A stretch of DNA of 64,000 bases. It comes from Steroidobacter gossypii. Its GTDB lineage: Bacteria > Pseudomonadota > Gammaproteobacteria > Steroidobacterales > Steroidobacteraceae. Below are positions 35,093 through 42,366 of the stretch, one piece after another (within the stretch, counting starts at the first letter, position 1; each line of letters starts with the position of its first letter). A program made the translations under genes and the position numbers. The notes below the pieces were generated by a model that did not search any database, was not told the DNA's origin, and saw nothing but the letters and a program-made list of their open reading frames with translations. Location: NCBI RefSeq assembly GCF_016801985.1, contig NZ_JAEVLS010000005.1:558001-622000 (forward strand). Reading direction: 5' to 3'.

Positions 35093-36079
35093 ATGACGAC
35101 AGAACCAGACAGGGCAGTGTTAACGGCAGCGGCGTCGGGCATGCAGAAGATCGTCGTTTTGAATCCCAAGGGGGGCTCCGGCAAGACCACGATAGCGACC
35201 AACCTGGCCAGCTATTTCGCGGTGGAAGGCTTGCGCCCGACGCTCATGGACATGGACGCCCAGGGCTCGAGCACGCATTGGCTCAGCAAGCGGACCAAGG
35301 AGCAGCCCTTGATCCACGGCATCGCCGGTTTCGAACGTAATACCGGAGTCACCCGCAGCTTCGCCACTCGTCTGTCTCTGGATACACAGCGTCTGGTGGT
35401 GGACACGCCGGCCGCCGTCGAGCCGGAAAAACTGCCTGACCTGACCCGCAACGCCACCGCCGTGCTGGTGCCGGTGCTGCCCTCGGACATCGACATTCAC
35501 GCCGCGGCCAAGTGCATCTCCAATCTGCTGTTGATCGCCAAGATCCGGCGCGAAGAACAGCGCATCGCGGTGATCGCCAACCGGGTCAAGAAGCAGACCC
35601 TGATCTACAAGTCGCTGATGAAGTTTCTGGAGAACCTGCAGATTCCAGTGATCGCGACCTTGCGCGACTCGCAGGTCTACATCCGCGCGGCGGAAATCGG
35701 TCACGGCGTGTTCGAGATGAAGCCGAATTCGGTGCGCGAGGATCTGGAGCAATGGTTGCCGCTGGTGGGCTGGCTCGCTCAGCGCAAGACGCTGCACATC
35801 GAACCCGGCACGCCAGCGATCACATCGGCGCTCACCTCCGCGCCCAAGGTTGCGACGACAACGCTCGATTCGATCATTCCGCCGGCGCCCGCCGCTGCCA
35901 AACCGTCCGTGTTCGCGCCTCCGAAGCCAGCCGACATTCCACGACTGAATCCGGAGGCGGTGATGAATGCCGTCGCGAGCCCTGCGAGTGCGCTCAGTTC
36001 TCGCGCCGGGGGCAGCTCCAAGAAGCTGGAGCGCTCCGGGTCGTTACTGCCTGCGCTGCTTCGCCGAGTGTTCGGGTAA
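35093..36079 (+). CDS. Orphan ParA/MinD-superfamily ATPase with C-terminal amphipathic tail
   Basis: 328 aa (a start at Met17, 35141, is an alternative). Deviant Walker A KGGSGKTT (26-33), switch DMDAQGSSTHWLSKR, and VVDTPAAV as Walker B. The ATPase domain ends near residue 240. A Pro/Ala-rich linker of about 70 residues and a C-terminal SLLPALLRRVFG follow; the latter resembles a MinD-type membrane-targeting helix. There is no parB next to it, so chromosome partitioning is unlikely. Positioning of a membrane or polar complex is possible (inference). It is convergent with the next gene at 5 bp. Confidence 0.85.
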   Translation: MTTEPDRAVLTAAASGMQKIVVLNPKGGSGKTTIATNLASYFAVEGLRPTLMDMDAQGSSTHWLSKRTKEQPLIHGIAGFERNTGVTRSFATRLSLDTQRLVVDTPAAVEPEKLPDLTRNATAVLVPVLPSDIDIHAAAKCISNLLLIAKIRREEQRIAVIANRVKKQTLIYKSLMKFLENLQIPVIATLRDSQVYIRAAEIGHGVFEMKPNSVREDLEQWLPLVGWLAQRKTLHIEPGTPAITSALTSAPKVATTTLDSIIPPAPAAAKPSVFAPPKPADIPRLNPEAVMNAVASPASALSSRAGGSSKKLERSGSLLPALLRRVFG

Positions 36080-36084
36080 CAGTC

Positions 36085-36351
36085 TTACTTGCCGCCCTTA
36101 TCCTTATCCCAAGTGCTACGCACCTTGTCCGTCCAGCTCTTGTAGTTGGACCAGGTGTGCAATGAGCGCGTGATGGCGGCGTGACGCGAGTTGCTCGGCT
36201 GCGTGCGCTCCAACCAGTTCGGATTGGCGGCAGCGCGCGGATCCCGAGGCGGAGTACCGGCACGCACGATCGCGCCCGCGGTCTCTCCGGTCCAGGCGCG
36301 GTGACGGCCGGTGGCGGTCATCTCGTCGATCTTGGGTTCGGTGGTGGTCAT
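36085..36351 (-). CDS. Hypothetical 88-aa basic, Trp-containing protein
   Basis: 88 aa from the ATG at 36351 with a strong AGGAGA box 7 nt upstream, so I believe it is real. It starts MTTTEPKIDEMTATGRHRAW and ends SLHTWSNYKSWTDKVRSTWD followed by a Lys/Gly tail. No membrane segment, signal peptide or known domain recognised. The upstream 266 bp hold the imperfect palindrome TGACACTCGTGTCA (36469-36482), a possible operator, and no other gene. Confidence 0.65.
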   Translation of the reverse strand: MTTTEPKIDEMTATGRHRAWTGETAGAIVRAGTPPRDPRAAANPNWLERTQPSNSRHAAITRSLHTWSNYKSWTDKVRSTWDKDKGGK

Positions 36352-36617
36352 GTGCGATCTCCTGTTGAGAGCGAAGTTACGGAGCACGCACCACGCGAAA
36401 GAGGAACTACATCACAGCGGCCGATCGACGTCTCCGGACTGCGACACCCATCGCAAGGGAGACGCTACTGACACTCGTGTCACATCACAAATCGGGCTGG
36501 ATTTAACCGCTCGTTATTCATTATTGAGCGTGCTTGCGCAACTCGCGCGCAAAACTCAGTGGAGCACGCGCGCACTCAACTGCGCATCTGACAATTTTTT
36601 CGACACTAACAAATGTT

Positions 36618-37319
36618 TCATTTCGCTGCGAGCAACGCAGCGAACGCCGGTTTGATCTCGTCGAGGATATCGTGGATGGCCGCTGGCACCAGGCTGCTGT
36701 AAACATCGAGCAGCACCACGGCGTTCACGATCGCATCCTGTCGGCTCGCCGCTCGCAACCGCTGCGCCATGCCGCGATTCACCGCGTGCACGCCGCGATA
36801 AACGCGCTCGAGATCTTCGAGCACGAAATCCGCCGAGCCGCCTTCGCGAGCCGCGTAGTGCTGAGCCAGCAGATACATCGAAGCGACGCGATACGCCGTC
36901 TCCGATTCGCTGGAGAACGGCAAATGAAATCGAGCCATGGGCCTGAACACAGCGGTGCGCGGACAGCCGCTCGACGCCATGATCAATCCCATCAGCGAGG
37001 CGAGCGCCTGTTGAGCGGCCAGGGTCGCGACCACCTGGCGTTCTTCGCTCTCCACGGTGACGCGCACCTTGTCGTACGAGACGATGTCGGTGAACCCGTC
37101 GATGACGTCGGCGAGCTGCAAGGCGGCGGGACAGTGCGGCTTTTCGGCCGCGTTGAACGGACAGCCGCTGCACTGATTGAACGCCAGCGCGGTCCACGCC
37201 GGCGGCTCGGTCGTCTGCGGCGGCGACAGCTCCGCCGTGTCGCGATCCATTTCGAGCTGAAAGACTCGTTCCTGGGAATCGGGCAGGGTGAATCGGTAGG
37301 TAAGCGCGACCTTGCTCAT
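36618..37319 (-). CDS. Conserved hypothetical protein with a four-Cys-like motif, coupled to ppnN
   Basis: 233 aa from the ATG at 37319, which overlaps the ppnN stop by four bases (ATGA). Residues 1-40 look like a beta-rich domain (ALTYRFTLPDSQERVFQLEM). A cluster CSGCPFNAAEKPHCPAALQL has three closely spaced Cys and could bind metal or an Fe-S cluster. A helical C-terminal half runs from EERQVVATLAAQQALASLMG to AAIHDILDEIKPAFAALLA, with a further Cys in ASSGCPRTAVFRP. No family that I can name. Translational coupling suggests that it works with PpnN. Confidence 0.75.
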   Translation of the reverse strand: MSKVALTYRFTLPDSQERVFQLEMDRDTAELSPPQTTEPPAWTALAFNQCSGCPFNAAEKPHCPAALQLADVIDGFTDIVSYDKVRVTVESEERQVVATLAAQQALASLMGLIMASSGCPRTAVFRPMARFHLPFSSESETAYRVASMYLLAQHYAAREGGSADFVLEDLERVYRGVHAVNRGMAQRLRAASRQDAIVNAVVLLDVYSSLVPAAIHDILDEIKPAFAALLAAK

Positions 37320-38734
37320 GCGACCAGCCGGTAACAAGGCCGATATTCGCCGGCCAGCTTCATGCGTTTCTGCCGCACGAAGGCTGACAGCAGCTCATCG
37401 AGCAGCGTCATCACTTCCTTGTCGCCGTGCAGTTCGAAGGGCCCGCGCGCTTCGATGGCTTGAATGCCGTTTTCCTTGACGTTGCCGGCGACGATGCCGG
37501 AGAACGCGCGGCGCAGGTTGGCAGCCATCAGGTGCGAGGGAAGATCCCGACGCAGCTCGAGGCGAGCCATGGCCTCGTGGGTCGGTTCGAAGGGCCGCTG
37601 GAAATCCTCGGGGATTTTCAGCAGCCAGTTGAAGTTGTAGGCATCGCTCTTGGTGCGGCGGTATTCGCGCACCGCCTCGATGCCTTTGAACACTTCGCGC
37701 GCCGCTTGCGGCGGATCGCCGATCACGATCTTGTAACGAGAGCGCGCGGCATCGCCGAGCGTCGCACCGATAAAACGATCGATCTGCCCGAAATACTCGG
37801 CAGCCGATGGCGGACCGGTGAAGATCACCGGCAACGGCTGTTCGGCATTGGCGGGATCGAGCAGGATGCCGAGCAGATAGAGGATTTCCTCGGCCGTGCC
37901 GGCGCCACCCGGGAACACCACGATGGCGTGCGCGCAGCGAACGAACGCTTCGAGACGCTTCTCGATGTCCGGCATGATCACCAGTTGATTCACGATCGGA
38001 TTGGGCGGCTCGGCGGCGATGATGCCCGGCTCGGTCATGCCGATATAACGACCGTCACGGATGCGCTGCTTGGAATGGCCGATGGTCGCGCCCTTCATCG
38101 GGCCCTTCATCGCGCCCGGGCCGCAGCCGGTGCACACATTCAGCGCGCGCAGGCCGAGCTCGTAGCCCACCCGCTTGGTGTAGTCGTACTCGACCGTGCC
38201 GATGGAATGACCGCCCCAGCAAACCACCAGGTCGGGGCGACCCTTGTAGTCGAGGATCCGCGCGTTGCGCAGGATGTGATACACCGCGTTGGTGATGCTG
38301 GTGGGATCGGTGAGATCGAAACGCTGGCTGCCGAGAATCGCATCGTGGATGTAGACGATGTCCCGCAACACCGCGAACAGATGTTCCTTGATGCCGCGGA
38401 TCATCGAGCCGTCGACGAAGGCGCTGGCGGGCGCGTTCTTCACTTCGAGCTTCACGCCCCAGGCCTGCCGGCCCAGGCGGATCTCGAAGTCCTTGTAACG
38501 ATCGAAGATGGCGCGCACGTCGTCGGATTCCAGACCCGAGCTGAGCACCGCCAGCGCGCAGCGGCGAAACAGATCGTAACCGCCGCCCTGCCCCGAGCTG
38601 AGCAGCTGCTGCACTTCGCGCTGGGATAGGTTTTCCAGACTGCCCAGTGGCGAGACTCTGGCGTCGACCACTCCTTCGGGTTCGGCCTGGGTCACCGAGG
38701 CCGAGGCGCGTCCGTCGGTGGACGGCGCCGTCAC
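37316..38734 (-). CDS. ppnN: Pyrimidine/purine nucleotide 5'-monophosphate nucleosidase
   Basis: 472 aa. LOG-family enzyme that hydrolyses nucleotide 5'-monophosphates to base and ribose 5-phosphate; E. coli PpnN is stimulated by (p)ppGpp (family knowledge). It has the N-terminal PpnN domain (VSPLGSLENLSQREVQQLL), core VVCWGGHSIGTVEYDYTKRVGYELGLR, CTGCGPGAMKGPMKGA, and the signature PGGAGTAEEILYLLGILL (the PGG.GT..E motif). A C-terminal domain follows. Length agrees with E. coli PpnN (454). It lies 13 bp after the L,D-transpeptidase gene's 3' end region and is followed by the coupled Cys-motif gene. Confidence 0.94.
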   Translation of the reverse strand: MTAPSTDGRASASVTQAEPEGVVDARVSPLGSLENLSQREVQQLLSSGQGGGYDLFRRCALAVLSSGLESDDVRAIFDRYKDFEIRLGRQAWGVKLEVKNAPASAFVDGSMIRGIKEHLFAVLRDIVYIHDAILGSQRFDLTDPTSITNAVYHILRNARILDYKGRPDLVVCWGGHSIGTVEYDYTKRVGYELGLRALNVCTGCGPGAMKGPMKGATIGHSKQRIRDGRYIGMTEPGIIAAEPPNPIVNQLVIMPDIEKRLEAFVRCAHAIVVFPGGAGTAEEILYLLGILLDPANAEQPLPVIFTGPPSAAEYFGQIDRFIGATLGDAARSRYKIVIGDPPQAAREVFKGIEAVREYRRTKSDAYNFNWLLKIPEDFQRPFEPTHEAMARLELRRDLPSHLMAANLRRAFSGIVAGNVKENGIQAIEARGPFELHGDKEVMTLLDELLSAFVRQKRMKLAGEYRPCYRLVA

Positions 38735-38747
38735 TTTGCACTCTCTT

Positions 38748-39296
38748 TCACGGCAAGATCTCTATGGGCGTGTCGGGCGGCGTCATCAACCAGATTTCCA
38801 CCATGTCCGAATTGGACACGGCGATGCAGCCCTCGGTCCAGTCGACATTCGCGTAGTAGTCGCGGGACTTCTTCGGCGTGTTCGGCTGGCCATGAATCAT
38901 GATCGCGCCGCCCGGACGCAGCCCCTGGGAGCGGGCGCGCTTCACGTCCTGCGCATTCGGGTAGTCGACCTGGATGGACAGGAAATATTCGCTGTTCGGG
39001 TTCCGGCGCGTCAGGCGATAGCTGCCCTCGGGGGTGCGGAAGTCGCCCTCGAACTGCTTGTGCCCCTCCGGGCGCAGGCCGAGCGCGATCTTGAAGGTAC
39101 GCAATGGCGCGCCGTTGTTCATGAGGTACAGCTTGCGCTCCCCTTTCTTGACTACGACCTTGTCCGCCAATGGCAAGGCCGCCTCGACGCTGGTGGAGAC
39201 CAGGGCCGAGGATTGAAGTGGCGATTCCGCGCGCACCGAGGCGGCGGTGAAAAAAACCAACGAAGCGGTGACTAGAACGGCAATGTTTCGCGGCAT
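38748..39296 (-). CDS. L,D-transpeptidase (YkuD family), exported
   Basis: 182 aa from the ATG at 39296 (the frame continues upstream with no signal-peptide character). Signal peptide about 1-23 (NIAVLVTASLVFFTAASVRA). YkuD domain about 44-181: VVVKKGERKLYLMNNG, FRTPEGSYRLTRRNPNSEYF, AIMIHGQPN with His135, and the catalytic Cys157 in DWTEGCIAVSN. Forms 3-3 peptidoglycan crosslinks or attaches proteins to peptidoglycan in the periplasm. It is the first gene before ppnN on the minus strand. Confidence 0.93.
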   Translation of the reverse strand: MPRNIAVLVTASLVFFTAASVRAESPLQSSALVSTSVEAALPLADKVVVKKGERKLYLMNNGAPLRTFKIALGLRPEGHKQFEGDFRTPEGSYRLTRRNPNSEYFLSIQVDYPNAQDVKRARSQGLRPGGAIMIHGQPNTPKKSRDYYANVDWTEGCIAVSNSDMVEIWLMTPPDTPIEILP

Positions 39297-39473
39297 AAGG
39301 GTGGCGACGGTCAACGCTGACACAGTATAGCGTGGCTGGATCTTATGTCGGCTCGCCCCATCGTTCATCGAGGGCACGCTTGAGCCTGTAGGACATCCTC
39401 GACGTGCATCTTGGCGACACCGCCGGGGAAATCCGTGATTTGGATCACCAAGGCCGTGCTTCGTTCCTGGCGT

Positions 39474-39863
39474 TCAGTCGACGTTCTCCAGCGTGATCCC
39501 GGCGCATTCACGCAGCGCCGGGCCGGCATCGGCCCTGAGCCGGTAGGTCCGGCCGCCGAACACCTCCACTTCCAGGGAGTGGCGCGAGACGCGCTTGGTT
39601 TCGGCGATCCGGCAGTCGACCAGCAGGGTGTGCGTGCCTTCCAGCACGTCGACCGAGGTCTGAGTCACGCCGATGTCCTGGCCATCCACCTGCCGCAGCA
39701 CCACCGTGATGGGCGAGCCGGCCGTGATCACCGGGTCGCCGGTGATGCGTGCGATTTCGTCTCGATCGCGTTTGGGACCTTCATAGAGCTGCACGCTCAT
39801 GCAGCCGCTCGCGCTCAGGGCGAGCAGGGCCATCGCGATCCAGCGGGCAGCATTGCAGCTCAA
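39474..39863 (-). CDS. Small lipoprotein, unknown function
   Basis: 129 aa from a TTG that overlaps the mltD stop by four bases (TTGA); an ATG at 39833 is an alternative. Lipobox LSASGC (Cys21) after a short hydrophobic helix. The mature part is beta-rich: SVQLYEGPKRDRDEIARI, then VDVLEGTHTLLVDCRI and EVEVFGGRTYRLRAD, a pattern seen in small envelope lipoproteins with a carboxypeptidase-regulatory-like sandwich. Coupled to mltD, so possibly cell-wall related (inference). Confidence 0.75.
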   Translation of the reverse strand: MSCNAARWIAMALLALSASGCMSVQLYEGPKRDRDEIARITGDPVITAGSPITVVLRQVDGQDIGVTQTSVDVLEGTHTLLVDCRIAETKRVSRHSLEVEVFGGRTYRLRADAGPALRECAGITLENVD

Positions 39864-42049
39864 GCGGACGGCTCCGACGACGCTCCGGTCGCTGTCACCA
39901 GCGGGATCACCAACCGTGCGCCCGGCTGCAGCGAACCCAGATCCAGATCCGGGTTGTATTGGCGCAGCAGCCAGATGGGGATGTTGTAGCGCTGTTGAGC
40001 CAGCACCCACACCGATTCGCCTCGCTTGATCACATGCTCGCTGGTGCCCTCGATGCGGAACTGCGTGAAGAACGCTTCCTGCAGGGCGCGGTGATACTCG
40101 ACACGCCGCGCTTCGAACTGGTCCGGCGTGACCTTGGAGAAATCCAGCTTCACCTTGCGGCCGATGACCACCGGCGTGCCGTACGAAATGCGGTTCAGCT
40201 GCCGCAGCTGGCTGGCGCGCACATCGAGCCATTCAGCATAGTGGCCGAGCGTTTCGGCCGCTTGCACGATGATGGTGTTCTTGTCCTGAACGCTGTAATC
40301 GCTCGGGTCCGCCGAAGCGGCGGCCTGCGTGCCGGGCACCAGCGCCGGGCCGATCTCTTCAGCTTCACGCTCGGACTCGGGCTCCACTGCTTCAGTTTCA
40401 GACGGCGGCTCGCTGACCGCCGCGACGGTCGCGACCGGCACTTCGGCTTCCACCGGCGGCTTGGCGCGCGCCGAGGCGGCCAGAGCCAGCACCTGACCTT
40501 CGTAGATGAACTGGCGATTGCGGATGTTGTTCAGTTCCATGAGCTGGTCTTCGGTCAGCCCGTACTTCTTGGCGATCTTGCCCAAGGTGTCGCCGCGACG
40601 AACCACGTAGCGCTCGGCCCCGACCACGCCGGTAGGCGGCGTCGTCTTCGCGGCAGGCGCGGGCGGCGGCGTTTCCTTAGGCGTCTGTGCGACAACGGCG
40701 GCGGGACGGCCGCCCTTCTCGGGAATTGCCAACACCTGTCCGACGCTCAAACGATACGGACGGTCCAGATCGTTGAGATCGGCCAGCACCGACATGCTCA
40801 CACCATACTCGCTTGCGATCTGAGAAAGCGTCTCGCCGCGCGACACACGATGCTGGCCGCCAGCGAGCGCCACTTCAGCCGGCTCGGGTGCCCCCGTGCT
40901 GAGCTTTGCCATCACGCTGGTCAGATCGATATGCGAAGGCACGCGTACTTCGTAGCCACGCGGCACATGGCGCGCGCCCTTCCAGACCGAATTCAGCAAC
41001 GCGGGATTCAGACGACGCAGCTCTTCCCTATCCATGTCGAGCGCCGCGACCAGGCGGCTGGCCGGCAGCGAATTGGGCAACAACAGGATGCGGCTGTTGT
41101 CCGGCGGGTTGCGGCGAATGCCAGGGAAGAACTTCTGCGGATCGGAGTCGATCTCCAGCGCCGCCAGGAACGCGAGATAGAAGTTACGCGACGCAAAGCC
41201 GAACGTGCGGCTGTTGTACTTGCGCACGATGGTAGTGATGTCGCTGGTGCCGAGCTGTTCCTGCGCGCGCTTCATGCCACCAGGGCCATGGTTATAAGCA
41301 GTCAGCGCCAGCGGCCAGCTGCCCAGAATGATGTAGTTCTGCTCGAGAAAGCGCGCCGCCGCTTGAGTGGAGCGATACGGATCGAGACGTTCGTCGACCG
41401 CTGCATCGATGCGCAGGAAACGACGACCGGTGCTGCGCATGAACTGCCACATACCCGCCGCGCCGACTTTGGAATAGGCATACGTGTTGAACGACGATTC
41501 GACGTGCGGCAAGGCGGCCAGCTCGCGCGGCAGCCCCATTTTCTGGAATGTATCGGCGATGTGATCGTGCCAGGCGCCCGAGCGCACCAGGCCTTCCCGG
41601 AAACGATCGGCCTGACCGAGCTGAAAGCGCACCGATTCGGACGCCTGCTCGAAACGCGCACGACGCGTGCCCTTGGGCCACAGATGATGCACGCGCTGCT
41701 CTTCGGCGCTCAGATCCTCGGCGCCGCTGGCGAGCCGCTCCAGGATCCGCGAGTACTTCTTCTTGGCGTCTTCGATCTGCTTGGAGCGCGTCTTGGGCGA
41801 AATATCCGAGGGAAACCTGAGCACTTCATAAACGACGCTCAGATCCTCCGGATCGTGCAGCAGACCGCCTTCGGTGGTGACTTCTGTATACACGCGACGC
41901 CAGAACGCGATGTCGGGCTCGAGCTCGGCGGGACGGACGAAATGCTCGCTGTGCTTCGCGCTCGCGTGCGCAGGCGCAACCATCGCCACGGCGAGCATGG
42001 CGAGGGAGCCGAGCAACAATAGAACTGGGAGACGATGAACTGTCTTCAT
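39860..42049 (-). CDS. mltD: Membrane-bound lytic murein transglycosylase D with three LysM domains
   Basis: 729 aa from the ATG at 42049. Signal peptide about 1-31. GH23 catalytic domain: LPHVESSFNTYAYSKVGAAG with catalytic Glu184, MWQFMRSTGRRF, LDPYRSTQAAARFLEQNY and LTAYNHGPGGMKRA. Three LysM motifs bind peptidoglycan: HRVSRGETLSQIASEYGV, YVVRRGDTLGKIAKKYGL and a C-terminal HVIKRGESVWVLAQQRYNI. It cleaves glycan strands to 1,6-anhydromuropeptides, which AmpD, encoded in this same window, recycles. No lipobox is evident, so membrane anchoring is uncertain. Confidence 0.95.
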   Translation of the reverse strand: MKTVHRLPVLLLLGSLAMLAVAMVAPAHASAKHSEHFVRPAELEPDIAFWRRVYTEVTTEGGLLHDPEDLSVVYEVLRFPSDISPKTRSKQIEDAKKKYSRILERLASGAEDLSAEEQRVHHLWPKGTRRARFEQASESVRFQLGQADRFREGLVRSGAWHDHIADTFQKMGLPRELAALPHVESSFNTYAYSKVGAAGMWQFMRSTGRRFLRIDAAVDERLDPYRSTQAAARFLEQNYIILGSWPLALTAYNHGPGGMKRAQEQLGTSDITTIVRKYNSRTFGFASRNFYLAFLAALEIDSDPQKFFPGIRRNPPDNSRILLLPNSLPASRLVAALDMDREELRRLNPALLNSVWKGARHVPRGYEVRVPSHIDLTSVMAKLSTGAPEPAEVALAGGQHRVSRGETLSQIASEYGVSMSVLADLNDLDRPYRLSVGQVLAIPEKGGRPAAVVAQTPKETPPPAPAAKTTPPTGVVGAERYVVRRGDTLGKIAKKYGLTEDQLMELNNIRNRQFIYEGQVLALAASARAKPPVEAEVPVATVAAVSEPPSETEAVEPESEREAEEIGPALVPGTQAAASADPSDYSVQDKNTIIVQAAETLGHYAEWLDVRASQLRQLNRISYGTPVVIGRKVKLDFSKVTPDQFEARRVEYHRALQEAFFTQFRIEGTSEHVIKRGESVWVLAQQRYNIPIWLLRQYNPDLDLGSLQPGARLVIPLVTATGASSEPSA

Positions 42050-42238
42050 GAAGCGGGCGTGGCTGCGGAATCTCACGGCGGGCAAGACTATGTAAAACCT
42101 TGGCGCTTGCACAGGGCTGCAGTTCGCAAATTGCGACGACCGGGGTCTACGCGATTCCCTGATATTTCGTGTCGGGCCGTGGCTTCGGTTGCACGGCCCG
42201 GCGAGCCAATCACCCGGCCGAGGCAATAAACAGGCAAT

Positions 42239-42296
42239 AAAAAAGGCAGGAGGCGAATGCGATTCGCGATTGACACCGCGAGCCGCGCCTCCTGCC
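42239..42296 (-). terminator. Rho-independent terminator of the TonB-dependent receptor gene
   Basis: Read on the minus strand, GGCAGGAGGCG (42296-42286) and CGCCTCCTGCC (42255-42245) form an 11-bp stem around a 30-nt loop. Six T residues follow directly (42244-42239). Confidence 0.8.
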
Positions 42297-42304
42297 GTCC
42301 AGGT

Positions 42305-42351
42305 CGTCGGCGGGTCACCACCGGGGGTAAACGAGGGCTACCCCGCCGACG
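42305..42351 (-). terminator. Additional hairpin after the TonB-dependent receptor gene
   Basis: CGTCGGCGGG (42305-42314) and CCCGCCGACG (42342-42351) are perfect inverted repeats, 10 bp with a 27-nt loop, starting 15 bp after the stop. It stacks directly in front of the T-run terminator. Confidence 0.55.
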
Positions 42352-42366
42352 TTGTTTCGATCGGCG

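Larger units (their letters stand above)
42050..42366. other. 317-bp intergenic region between mltD start and TonB-receptor stop
   Basis: No gene seen. It holds two inverted repeats just after the receptor gene (listed separately). The part next to mltD (42050-42200) would contain its promoter, but I see no clear -35/-10 pair. Confidence 0.7.

Noticed and set aside
35093-36079. Chromosome or plasmid partition (parAB) locus and nearby replication origin.
   Set aside because: No parB, no parS-like repeats and no replication initiator gene nearby.
36618-36700. tRNA or small RNA gene in the 36.4-36.6 kb intergenic stretch.
   Set aside because: No cloverleaf or conserved TPsiC-like sequence could be drawn; the region reads as ordinary upstream DNA.
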